From Devosia sp. (GTDB taxonomy: Bacteria > Pseudomonadota > Alphaproteobacteria > Rhizobiales > Devosiaceae): DNA of 64,000 bases. The stretch spans positions 124,001 to 188,000 of the forward strand of contig JADGNE010000023.1 in assembly GCA_015234425.1 (NCBI GenBank), read 5' to 3'. Position numbers and translations under genes: made by a program. Numbering within the stretch: position 1 is the stretch's first letter; every line of letters begins with the position of its first letter. Below, in pieces: positions 43,681 through 51,441 of the stretch. The notes under the pieces are model-generated. The model saw nothing but the letters and a program-made list of their open reading frames with translations. It did not search any database and was not told the origin of the DNA.

Positions 43681-43694
43681 GTGGAGGCAAGCGA

Positions 43695-44135
43695 GTGAGT
43701 GACCCGAACGGGCGGAAAAGAGCGCTGGACGTTCTCGCGTCTGCCTCAGCTAAGGCATTGGCTGGAAAGTGGGATTTGTTCCCTAATAAGCCGGAATTCG
43801 TCAGCCTGCGCGGACCGGAGACTGGGATGGTGATGGTGCGCGGCAGGGCGGGCGGCGGCGGTGCAGCCTTCAATATGGGCGAGGCGACGGTGAGCCGGGC
43901 GAGCGTCCGGATTGCCTCAGGCGAAGTCGGGCACGGCTATTGCCTTGGACGCGACCTCGACAAGGCGCGCGTCATTGCGGTGATTGATGCGCTTTATCAA
44001 AGGGATAGCGCGAGGATCGAGGCCGAGTTCATCGCGCCGCTCGCGGCTGCGCGCTTTGAAGGGGATGCGCGGCGTCGGGCCGAAACGGCGGCCACCAAGG
44101 TCGATTTCTTCACCATGGTGCGCGGAGACGATTGA
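43695..44135 (+). CDS. phnG: PhnG, C-P lyase core subunit
   Basis: The 146-residue protein is one of the four subunits of the C-P lyase core (PhnGHIJ), which with PhnI transfers the phosphonate to ribose of ATP and cleaves the C-P bond. The RGRAGGGGAAFNMGEATVSR and HGYCLGRDLDKA segments are typical of the family. The start is a GTG behind GTGGAGG. It ends one base into the phnH start. Confidence 0.93.
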   Translation: MSDPNGRKRALDVLASASAKALAGKWDLFPNKPEFVSLRGPETGMVMVRGRAGGGGAAFNMGEATVSRASVRIASGEVGHGYCLGRDLDKARVIAVIDALYQRDSARIEAEFIAPLAAARFEGDARRRAETAATKVDFFTMVRGDD

Positions 44136-44731
44136 TGCGTATGGACGATTTCAGCGTGGGGTTTGCAGACCCCGTTCGGGATAGCCAGGCGGTTTTTCGC
44201 GTGCTTCTGGACGCATTGGCGACGCCGGGCGCGATCAAGGCCCTGCCCAAAACCCTGCCGCGAATGAGTGACACCAGCCCCGAATTGGTTAGCACACTGC
44301 TAACCTTGACCGGCCCCGAGTGTGAAATTGCGCTCTCGCTCGCGCTGCAGACGGAGCCGGTCCGGCAGTTCGTCGCGTTTCACACGGGCGCGCGCCTGAC
44401 GGACGAACTTGAAGCGGCCGCTTTTGTCTTCGTCGCCGAGGGCGATGCTCTGCCCAAGCTCAGCCAGTGCAATCTTGGCACCCAGGAGTTCCCCGACCGC
44501 TCCACGACGATCATCGTCGCGGTGACGTCGCTGACCGATGGCCCGCAGCGCGTGCTGCGTGGACCCGGGATCGAAACCGAAGCGCGTTTTGCTGTGTCGG
44601 GCCTGCCGGAAGATTTCGTCGCGCAGTGGTCCGAGAACCGCGAGCTGTTTCCGCGCGGGGTGGACATGATTTTCGTTTCGGACGGGCAGGTGCTTGGCCT
44701 GCCGCGCACGACCCGCATGGTGGAGGCATAA
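44135..44731 (+). CDS. phnH: PhnH, C-P lyase core subunit
   Basis: The 198-residue subunit shows the family features GFADPVRDSQAVFRVLLDAL near the N-terminus and FPRGVDMIFV near the end. PhnH is a pseudo-PLP-transferase-fold dimerisation partner in the core complex. I chose the ATG at 44135, which overlaps the phnG stop by one base and has CGGAGA upstream; TTG 44132 and ATG 44141 are alternatives. Confidence 0.93.
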   Translation: MRMDDFSVGFADPVRDSQAVFRVLLDALATPGAIKALPKTLPRMSDTSPELVSTLLTLTGPECEIALSLALQTEPVRQFVAFHTGARLTDELEAAAFVFVAEGDALPKLSQCNLGTQEFPDRSTTIIVAVTSLTDGPQRVLRGPGIETEARFAVSGLPEDFVAQWSENRELFPRGVDMIFVSDGQVLGLPRTTRMVEA

Positions 44732-45814
44732 ATGTATGTTGCGGTAAAAGGCGGCGAGGCCGCCATCGCCAATGCCCATCGCCTTCTGGCGGATCGGCGG
44801 CGGGGTGATCGAGCGGTTCCGGCGCTGCGCCTGGACCAGATCGTCGAACAGCTCGGCCTAGCGGTCGACCGGGCCATGGGCGAGGGCGCCCTTTATGATC
44901 GGGAGCTGGCGGCGCTGGCCATTTTGCAGGCGCGGGGTGATCTGATCGAGGCCATTTTCCTCGTGCGGGCCTATCGCACCACGTTGCCGCGGTTTGGTTA
45001 TTCCAAACCCATTGATACCGGCGCTATGCAGATCGAGCGGCGCATCTCGGCAACCTTCAAGGATTTGCCAGGCGGGCAGATGCTCGGGCCAACTTTTGAC
45101 TATACGCACCGCCTGCTGGACCCGACTATTCCCGATGATGTGGCCGAGACGCCGGTGCTCCGTGACGGCGAGCCGGAAGCGTCGCCCCGCGTTACCGACC
45201 TTCTCGGGCGGCAAGGGCTGATCGAGGACGACGGCGTCTATGACGCGACGGCTCCAGTGGGAGACCTGACGCGCGAGCCGATGAACTATCCGCTCGACCG
45301 CGATGTGCGCCTTCAGGCGCTGGCGCGCGGCGATGAGGGATACCTCCTGGCGCTGGGCTATTCGACACAGCGCGGTTACGGACGCACTCACCCGTTTGTC
45401 GGCGAGATCCGGGTCGGCGAGGTGGATGTGGAGCTCGATATTCCCGAGCTTGGCTTCGCCGTGAACCTCGGGCGCATTCGGGTGACCGAGTGTCAGATGG
45501 TCAATCAGTTCAAGGGTTCGGCAAAGATCCCGCCGCAGTTCACGCGCGGCTATGGGCTGGTGTTTGGCCATGCCGAACGCAAGGCCATGGCCATGTCGCT
45601 GTGCGACCGCGCGCTGCGGGCCGAGGAGTTTGGCGAGGATATCGTCGCGCCGGCGCAGGACGAGGAATTCGTCATTGCGCATTCGGACAATGTGCAGGCC
45701 ACCGGCTTCGTCGAGCACCTGAAGCTGCCGCACTATGTGGATTTCCAGGCCGAGCTCGATCTCATCCGAAGGATGCGGGCCGAGCATGAGCGCAAGCAGG
45801 AGGCGGCGGAATGA
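44732..45814 (+). CDS. phnI: PhnI, C-P lyase core subunit (nucleosidase-like)
   Basis: The 360-residue protein starts MYVAVKGGEAAI, the invariant family N-terminus. It contains QIERRISATFKDLPGGQMLG and FTRGYGLVFGHAERKAMAM, with candidate metal histidines. PhnI, with PhnG, H and L, exchanges the adenine of ATP for the phosphonate. TGGAGG lies six bases upstream, and phnH ends one base before the start. Confidence 0.94.
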   Translation: MYVAVKGGEAAIANAHRLLADRRRGDRAVPALRLDQIVEQLGLAVDRAMGEGALYDRELAALAILQARGDLIEAIFLVRAYRTTLPRFGYSKPIDTGAMQIERRISATFKDLPGGQMLGPTFDYTHRLLDPTIPDDVAETPVLRDGEPEASPRVTDLLGRQGLIEDDGVYDATAPVGDLTREPMNYPLDRDVRLQALARGDEGYLLALGYSTQRGYGRTHPFVGEIRVGEVDVELDIPELGFAVNLGRIRVTECQMVNQFKGSAKIPPQFTRGYGLVFGHAERKAMAMSLCDRALRAEEFGEDIVAPAQDEEFVIAHSDNVQATGFVEHLKLPHYVDFQAELDLIRRMRAEHERKQEAAE

Positions 45815-45828
45815 TTTTTGCGCCTTTA

Positions 45829-45883
45829 CCCCTCATCCGTCTCGCGCGGGGCGCGAGCCACCTTCTCCCTCAAGGGGAGAAGG
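45829..45883. repeat. RIME-like palindromic repeat between phnI and phnJ
   Basis: The unit begins CCCCTCATCCGT and contains a seven-pair hairpin (45841-45847 with 45851-45857), then a nine-pair hairpin (CCTTCTCCC 45861-45869 with GGGAGAAGG 45875-45883). This is the layout of the rhizobial intergenic mosaic elements. A second, related element is at 47599-47722. It interrupts the otherwise tightly packed phn operon. Confidence 0.75.
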
Positions 45884-45923
45884 ACAGTGCGGTGTCCCTC
45901 TCGACCTGCGAGGAAACAATCCA

Positions 45924-46793
45924 ATGACGCAGTACAACTTCGCCTATCTGGACGAAGAAACCAAACGCATGATCCGGCGCGCCATTTTGAAGGCGGTTGC
46001 CATTCCTGGCTATCAGGTGCCGTTTTCGAGCCGGGAAATGCCGATGCCCTATGGCTGGGGCACGGGGGGCGTGCAGGTGACGGCCGCGATCATTGGGCCC
46101 GATGACGTGCTCAAGGTGATCGACCAGGGGGCTGACGACACGACCAATGCGGTCTCGATCCGGGCGTTCTTTGCCAAGGTCGCAGAGGTGCGGACGACGA
46201 CCCACACGGCCGAGGCGAGCATTATCCAGACCCGCCATCGCATTCCCGAGCGGGGGCTCGAGGCCGGGCAGGTGATCGTCTATCAGGTGCCGATCCCCGA
46301 GCCGCTGCGCTTCCTTGAGCCGCGCGAGACCGAAACGCGAAAGATGCATGCGCTCGAGGAATATGGGCTGATGCACGTCAAACTCTATGAGGACATCGCG
46401 CGGCACGGCCACATCGCCACGACCTATGCCTATCCGGTGAAGGTCGAGGGGCGCTATGTGATGGACCCCTCGCCAATCCCCAAATTCGACAACCCCAAGA
46501 TGCACAAGAGCGCAGCCTTGCAGCTGTTCGGGGCAGGGCGCGAGCATCGCATCTATGCCATCCCGCCGTTCACCGAAGTGGTGAGCCTCGATTTCGAGGA
46601 CCATCCGTTCGAAATCCAGACTTTTGAAGAACCCTGCGCCATTTGCGGTGCGGAGAATGTCTATCTCGATGAGGTCATCCTGGATGACCACGGCGGGCAC
46701 ATGTTTGTCTGCTCGGACACCGACCATTGCGAAGAGCGCCGCGCGGCTGGGCATGTCGGGGCGCTCGGTGTGAGCCAGGAGGCGGCGGAATGA
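45924..46793 (+). CDS. phnJ: PhnJ, C-P lyase catalytic radical-SAM subunit
   Basis: The 289-residue protein starts MTQYNFAYLDEETKRMIRRA, the invariant family start. It carries cysteines at 238, 241, 263 and 269, whose spacing equals that of the four conserved cysteines of E. coli PhnJ. Three bind the 4Fe-4S cluster and one forms the thiyl radical that breaks the C-P bond. The ATG at 45924 lies after the repeat, with an AGGAAA site. The stop overlaps phnK in ATGA. Confidence 0.95.
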   Translation: MTQYNFAYLDEETKRMIRRAILKAVAIPGYQVPFSSREMPMPYGWGTGGVQVTAAIIGPDDVLKVIDQGADDTTNAVSIRAFFAKVAEVRTTTHTAEASIIQTRHRIPERGLEAGQVIVYQVPIPEPLRFLEPRETETRKMHALEEYGLMHVKLYEDIARHGHIATTYAYPVKVEGRYVMDPSPIPKFDNPKMHKSAALQLFGAGREHRIYAIPPFTEVVSLDFEDHPFEIQTFEEPCAICGAENVYLDEVILDDHGGHMFVCSDTDHCEERRAAGHVGALGVSQEAAE

Positions 46794-47578
46794 GTTTTGC
46801 AATGAGCGCTGAGCCGCTGCTGAAGGTCGAAAACCTCTCGAAATTCTATGGCGAGCGGATTGGCTGTACCGATGTGAACTTCGAACTCTGGCCCGGCGAG
46901 GTGCTGGCCATTGTGGGGGAGAGCGGTTCGGGCAAATCAACGCTGCTCAATACGCTGTCGGCCCATATCGAGCCGACCGGCGGCCGCGCGCTCTACCGTA
47001 TGCGGGACGAGCAATGGCGAAATATCTATGAGCTGTCTGAGGCCGAGCGTCGGTTCCTGACGCGCACCGACTGGGGCTTTGTGCACCAGAACCCGGCGGA
47101 CGGGTTGCGCATGACCGTGTCGGCCGGAGCGAACGTCGGCGAACGGCTCATGGCTGTCGGGGATCGCCACTATGGAAAAATCCGCGACACGTCGCTGGAT
47201 TGGCTCGGAAGGGTCGAGATCGCGGCGGACCGGATCGACGATCAGCCGCGCAGTTTTTCGGGCGGCATGCGGCAGCGTCTGCAGATTGCCCGCAATCTGG
47301 TGACCGGCCCAAGGCTGGTGTTCATGGATGAGCCGACTGGCGGGCTCGACGTGTCCGTGCAGGCGCGCCTGCTCGATCTCCTGCGCCAGCTGGTGAGCGA
47401 ACTGGGACTTTCGGCAATTGTCGTCACTCACGACCTGGCCGTGGCGCGGCTGCTGTCGCACCGGATGATGGTGATGAAGGGGGGCAGGGTGATCGAAGCG
47501 GGGCTGACCGACCGGGTGCTCGATGATCCGCGCGAGCCCTATACGCAGCTGCTTGTGTCTTCGATTTTGCAGGTGTGA
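46790..47578 (+). CDS. phnK: PhnK, ABC-type ATPase of the C-P lyase complex
   Basis: The 262-residue ABC protein has Walker A VGESGSGKST near residue 44, signature SGGMRQRLQIAR, Walker B LVFMDEPTGGLD and VVTHDLAVARL. PhnK docks on the C-P lyase core and drives turnover. It is not a transporter subunit despite the similarity to DppF-type ATPases. I chose the ATG at 46790, which overlaps the phnJ stop. Confidence 0.93.
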   Translation: MSFAMSAEPLLKVENLSKFYGERIGCTDVNFELWPGEVLAIVGESGSGKSTLLNTLSAHIEPTGGRALYRMRDEQWRNIYELSEAERRFLTRTDWGFVHQNPADGLRMTVSAGANVGERLMAVGDRHYGKIRDTSLDWLGRVEIAADRIDDQPRSFSGGMRQRLQIARNLVTGPRLVFMDEPTGGLDVSVQARLLDLLRQLVSELGLSAIVVTHDLAVARLLSHRMMVMKGGRVIEAGLTDRVLDDPREPYTQLLVSSILQV

Positions 47579-47598
47579 TCGTGGCCGAGCTGTTCAAA

Positions 47599-47722
47599 CC
47601 CCTCACCCGTCTCGGCCTTCGGCCGATCCACCCTCTCCCTCAAGAGGAGAGGGGGAGCACCGCGTTCGTCTGTTCACTGAGTTTCCCTTTTTCCCCTGAG
47701 GGAGAAGGTGGGAAGGCGGGTG
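47599..47722. repeat. Two inverted RIME-like repeat units between phnK and phnL
   Basis: The left unit (47599-47653) begins CCCCTCACCCGT and has a six-pair hairpin (TCGGCC with GGCCGA) and an eight-pair one (CCCTCTCC with GGAGAGGG). The right unit (47693-47722) is an inverted partial copy, whose complement reads CACCCG, then CCACCTTCTCCC. The pair occupies most of the phnK-phnL gap and could form a long composite hairpin in the mRNA. Confidence 0.7.
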
Positions 47723-47747
47723 TCGTCTATCTTCACGGAGCTATCCA

Positions 47748-48449
47748 ATGAGCGCTCTAAACGTTCAGAGCCTATCCAAGACCTTTACCATGCACCTGCG
47801 GGGCGGGATTACGCTGGGGGTGGTGGAGAATGTCAGTTTTGCTGTCGAGGCCGGCGAGTGTGTCGTTCTTGGCGGACCGTCGGGCGCTGGAAAATCGTCC
47901 ATTTTGAAGATGGTCTATGGCAATTACAGCGTCGATCAGGGGCAGGTGCTGATCGGGCATGAGGGCGCAAAGGTGGATCTGGCCAGTGCCGATCCGCGCA
48001 CGGTCCTGACCCTGCGTCGGGATGCGATTGGCTATGTCAGCCAGTTCCTGCGGACCGTGCCGCGCGTGTCGGCCATCGACGTGGTTGCCGAGCCGCTGGT
48101 GAGCCGGGGTGTTGCCAAGACCGAGGCGCTGGAGCGCGCCGGTGCGCTGCTCACAAAGCTCAATCTGCCGGAACGGCTCTGGAGCCTGCCGCCCGCGACC
48201 TTTTCGGGCGGCGAGCAGCAGCGCGTCAACATTGCCCGCGGTTTTATCACCCATCACCCGGTGCTGCTGCTCGACGAACCCACCGCATCGCTCGACGCCA
48301 GGAACCGGGCCGTGGTGGTGGAGATGATTGCCCAGAAGAAGGCCGAGGGCGTGGCCATGCTCGGCATCTTCCATGATGACGATGTGCGAAACGCCGTTGC
48401 CGACCGTGTGGTCGACGTTTCGGCCTTCGCCCCACAGCGGGCCGCCTGA
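47748..48449 (+). CDS. phnL: PhnL, ABC-type ATPase of the C-P lyase complex
   Basis: The 233-residue ABC protein has Walker A GGPSGAGKSS near residue 41, signature FSGGEQQRVNIARG, Walker B LLLDEPTASLD and IFHDDDVRNAVADR. PhnL works with PhnI/G/H in the first step and can dock on PhnK. It is the last core gene of the phn operon; a terminator follows and a Pho-box array begins the next operon. Confidence 0.93.
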   Translation: MSALNVQSLSKTFTMHLRGGITLGVVENVSFAVEAGECVVLGGPSGAGKSSILKMVYGNYSVDQGQVLIGHEGAKVDLASADPRTVLTLRRDAIGYVSQFLRTVPRVSAIDVVAEPLVSRGVAKTEALERAGALLTKLNLPERLWSLPPATFSGGEQQRVNIARGFITHHPVLLLDEPTASLDARNRAVVVEMIAQKKAEGVAMLGIFHDDDVRNAVADRVVDVSAFAPQRAA

Positions 48450-48494
48450 CAAAAAAGGCCGCCGCACAGGCGTTATGCCGTCTGTCCGACCCTG

Positions 48495-48531
48495 ATTGCC
48501 CGGAAGAAATCCCTTCCGGGCAATATTTATT
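48495..48531 (+). terminator. Intrinsic terminator after phnL
   Basis: A perfect twelve-pair stem (48495-48506 with 48513-48524, loop AAATCC) is followed by the T-rich ATTTATT. It ends the phnG-L transcript just before the phnC promoter region. Confidence 0.82.
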
Positions 48532-48532
48532 G

Positions 48533-48572
48533 GTGTCACCAAAGCTTCATTGCAGTGTAATGGCAGCGTCAA
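48533..48572 (+). promoter_or_regulatory. Pho-box-like array of four half-sites before phnC
   Basis: Four seven-base units with exact eleven-base period lie at 48533, 48544, 48555 and 48566: GTGTCAC, GCTTCAT, GTGTAAT and GCGTCAA. They are separated by four bases (CAAA, TGCA, GGCA). This matches the PhoB layout of CTGTCAT repeats with four-base spacers. The array ends 43 bases before the phnC start, so phosphate-starvation control of phnCDEE is likely. Confidence 0.7.
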
Positions 48573-48615
48573 CGGCGCGCTCTAAGCAGTCCTCATCGAA
48601 ATGAGAGGGCGGTCC

Positions 48616-49437
48616 ATGCTGAAGATTGCACACGTTACTCGCCGGTTTGGCGACAAGATCGCCGTCGACGATGTAACGCTGGATATTCCGCAGGGGCAGA
48701 TGGTCGGTATCATCGGCCGATCCGGCGCGGGCAAATCGACCCTGCTGCGCATGATCAACCGGCTCAATGACGTCTCGTCGGGCGAGATCGTTTATGACGG
48801 GGTTCCGGTGTCGGCGCTCAAGGGGGCGGGGCTGCGCGGCTGGCAGCGCGACTGCGCCATGATCTTCCAGCAGTTCAATCTGGTGCCGCGCCTTGATGTC
48901 ATCACCAATGTGATGCTCGGCCGCCTCAATGGCCGAAATCCGGTCGCCAATCTGTTACAGATTTTCTCCGAGGACGAGCAGTTCGCGGCGCTCAAGGCGC
49001 TGGAACGGCTTGATATTGCGCAGACGGCGACGCAGTGGGCGCAGACGCTTTCCGGCGGTCAGCAGCAGCGCGTGGCGATTGCCCGGGCGCTGATGCAGAG
49101 CCCGAAAATGATCCTCGCGGACGAGCCGATCGCCAGCCTTGATCCGCGCAATGCGCAGATCGTGATGGACAGTCTGCGCGATATCAATGCCGAGGGCATT
49201 ACCGTCATCACTAATCTGCATACGCTCGATACGGCGCGCGCCTATTGCGAGCGCATTGTCGGCATGTCGGCGGGCAGGGTGGTGTTCGATGGCACGCCGG
49301 ATGAGCTGACGACCGATGTGGCTCGCAAGATCTACGGCGCCGACGGGCTCAAGGAAGCTTTTTCCGAGGCCATGACCTCGACGTCGATCGCGCCGGTGGC
49401 GGTCCCGCGCGCCGATACACACGCCCAGCTGGGCTGA
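48616..49437 (+). CDS. phnC: PhnC, phosphonate ABC transporter ATPase
   Basis: The 273-residue ATPase has Walker [10 protein letters not shown] near residue 35, Q-loop [13 protein letters not shown], signature [14 protein letters not shown] and [12 protein letters not shown]. It energises phosphonate or phosphate uptake through PhnE. I chose ATG 48616 because GAGGG lies seven bases upstream; ATG 48601 would add five residues but has no ribosome site. Confidence 0.92.
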   Translation: MLKIAHVTRRFGDKIAVDDVTLDIPQGQMVGIIGRSGAGKSTLLRMINRLNDVSSGEIVYDGVPVSALKGAGLRGWQRDCAMIFQQFNLVPRLDVITNVMLGRLNGRNPVANLLQIFSEDEQFAALKALERLDIAQTATQWAQTLSGGQQQRVAIARALMQSPKMILADEPIASLDPRNAQIVMDSLRDINAEGITVITNLHTLDTARAYCERIVGMSAGRVVFDGTPDELTTDVARKIYGADGLKEAFSEAMTSTSIAPVAVPRADTHAQLG

Positions 49438-49504
49438 TCCCTCTTCCAATCTCCTGCGGGCCGGCAGTCGGCCCAAATCCAAACCCGTCACCAAAGGATT
49501 ACCA

Positions 49505-50413
49505 ATGTTTTCCCTTCGCAAACTGCTGCTGGCCTCTGTTGCTCTCTCCATGTCCACCGCGGCTTTCGCACAGGACGTCACCGCTCTGCGCATCGGCCTT
49601 GATGGCGGTGAGAACGAAGCCGATCAGCTGCGTCGCTCCGAATGCGTTGCCGAGCCGCTGAAGGTCGCAACCGGCGCCAGCGAAGTGCAGTTCTTCCCCT
49701 CGCCGGACTATAACGGCATCATCCAAGGCCTGCTCGGCGGCACCATCGACATCGCCATCATGGGCGCCTCGTCCTATGCCGCCGTCTATCTTCAGGACCC
49801 GGATGCGGTTGACCCGGTGCTGACCACGCAGCAGGCTGACGGCTCCTCGGGCTATCACACCATCATGGTGGCGCGATCGGACAGCGGCATCACCGATCTG
49901 GCCTCGACCAAGGGCAAGAAGCTCGGTTTTGCCGATCCGGACTCCACCTCGGGCTATCTGATCCCCAAGGTGGCGCTGCCGAACGACATCGGCGCTTCGA
50001 TCGAAGACTTTTATAGCGAGACCGGCTTTGGCGGCGGCCACGAAAACCTCGTGCTCGCCATTGTCGACGGCAATTGGGATGTCGGCACCACTTTCGGTTC
50101 GGGCCAGGGTGATTTCTCGGAAGGCTACACCTCCGGCAATCTGCGCATCATGGTCGACAAGGGCATCCTCGACATGGATGATCTTGTCGAAGTCTGGAAG
50201 TCGCCGATCATCCCGAACGGTCCGCTGATGGTCTCGAACAGCCTGCCGGCTGAAACCAAGGCCCAGGTGACCGCCTTTTTCAAGGCGCTGCCGGAGACCG
50301 ATTTCGAGTGCTTCGACGCCTTCACCGCTGGCGGGTACACCAATTTCATCGACGCCGACCAGAGCCTTTACCAGACCATCATCGACGCCCGTAAGTCGGT
50401 GATCGGCGGTTAA
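49505..50413 (+). CDS. phnD: PhnD, phosphonate-binding protein
   Basis: The 302-residue precursor has a Sec signal (FSLRKLLLASVALSMSTA), cleavage near AFAQ (residue 23). The mature protein begins LRIGLDGGENEADQLRR and has the ASSYAAVYLQ and FADPDSTSGYLIPK segments of the ligand pocket. PhnD captures alkyl- and aminophosphonates in the periplasm. A hairpin with a T-run follows, which would keep it more abundant than the permeases. Confidence 0.92.
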   Translation: MFSLRKLLLASVALSMSTAAFAQDVTALRIGLDGGENEADQLRRSECVAEPLKVATGASEVQFFPSPDYNGIIQGLLGGTIDIAIMGASSYAAVYLQDPDAVDPVLTTQQADGSSGYHTIMVARSDSGITDLASTKGKKLGFADPDSTSGYLIPKVALPNDIGASIEDFYSETGFGGGHENLVLAIVDGNWDVGTTFGSGQGDFSEGYTSGNLRIMVDKGILDMDDLVEVWKSPIIPNGPLMVSNSLPAETKAQVTAFFKALPETDFECFDAFTAGGYTNFIDADQSLYQTIIDARKSVIGG

Positions 50414-50426
50414 TTACAACATGCTG

Positions 50427-50453
50427 ACGGCAGCCCATTGGGCTGCCGTTTTT
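50427..50453 (+). terminator. Attenuator-like terminator between phnD and phnE
   Basis: A perfect ten-pair stem (50427-50436 with 50440-50449, three-base loop) runs directly into TTTTT. Because the phnE genes follow in the same direction, readthrough must occur, giving more PhnD than PhnE. Confidence 0.85.
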
Positions 50454-50472
50454 GCTTTTAGGGGCTGTTTGC

Positions 50473-51441
50473 ATGGCAGACATCGGGCACGCGGCAGGGC
50501 TGACGCCGGCCGGCCAATCGATCCTTGAACATTATCGGCGGCAGGTGCAGACGCGGCGCGTCTATTCGGTGCTGATCGTGGCTGGCGTGGTCATCGCGCT
50601 GGCCATGGCGATGAATTATGCCAATGCGGCCAACTCGGGGAAATTCTTCGAGCGGCTGCCCTATATGTTCGATTTCATCAAGAATTTCGTGCCCCGGGAT
50701 CCGCTTGAGATTTTCCGGGCGATGTTCGATCTCGAGAGCCCCTATTTCGATGGCTCGGCGAAATATGACTATACGTCGAGTCGGGTCTATCTGACTGATA
50801 GTTTCTACATTCCGCATTTCATTTACCAGCTGGTGGTGACGGTCAATATCGCCGTGGTCTCGACGCTGATCGGCGGGGGGATTGCCTTCTTCCTTTGCTT
50901 TGCAGCGACCAATCTGGTCGGGGCAGGGGCCGTGCGCTGGTTCGTCCGGCGGGTGATGGAAGTGCTCCGCGCCTTCCCCGAAATCGTCATCGCGGGCCTC
51001 CTCACCGCCATCATCTCCATCGGTCCGATCGCGGCAATCGTGGCGGTGTCGCTGCACACGATCGGGGCGCTGGGAAAACTGTTCTTCGAGGTCGTCGAGA
51101 ACGCCGACATGAAGCCGGTGGAGGGCCTGCAGTCGGTTGGCGCGAGCTGGCTGGAGCGGGTGCGCTACGGCATCATTCCCCAGGTCATGCCCAATTTCGT
51201 CAGCTACGGCCTGCTGCGGCTTGAGGTCAATGTTCGCGCCTCGACCATCATCGGTGCGGTTGGCGGCGGCGGCATTGGCGAAGTGTTCCGCCTCTCGATC
51301 GGGCGCGATTATGCCGCCCAGACCTACGCCATCATCATACTCCTCCTCGTCACCATCATCGCCATCGACCAGTTCTCGGGCTGGCTGCGCCGGCGCCTTG
51401 TGGGTGACCAGAGTTTTGAATTTGCAAAGGCGACCCAGTGA
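50473..51441 (+). CDS. phnE: PhnE, phosphonate ABC transporter permease 1
   Basis: The 322-residue membrane protein has a cytosolic N-terminus, a first helix (VYSVLIVAGVVIALAMAM), a periplasmic loop of about 80 residues and a MetI core with the EAA-like VEGLQSVGASWLERVRYGII. I chose the ATG at 50473. Its stop overlaps the second permease gene by one base, so the two probably form a heterodimer. Confidence 0.9.
   Translation: MADIGHAAGLTPAGQSILEHYRRQVQTRRVYSVLIVAGVVIALAMAMNYANAANSGKFFERLPYMFDFIKNFVPRDPLEIFRAMFDLESPYFDGSAKYDYTSSRVYLTDSFYIPHFIYQLVVTVNIAVVSTLIGGGIAFFLCFAATNLVGAGAVRWFVRRVMEVLRAFPEIVIAGLLTAIISIGPIAAIVAVSLHTIGALGKLFFEVVENADMKPVEGLQSVGASWLERVRYGIIPQVMPNFVSYGLLRLEVNVRASTIIGAVGGGGIGEVFRLSIGRDYAAQTYAIIILLLVTIIAIDQFSGWLRRRLVGDQSFEFAKATQ

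Noticed and set aside
46790..48449. phnK and phnL as transporter ATPases
   Set aside because: They resemble importer ATPases but their place inside the C-P lyase core operon and sequence features fit PhnK and PhnL.
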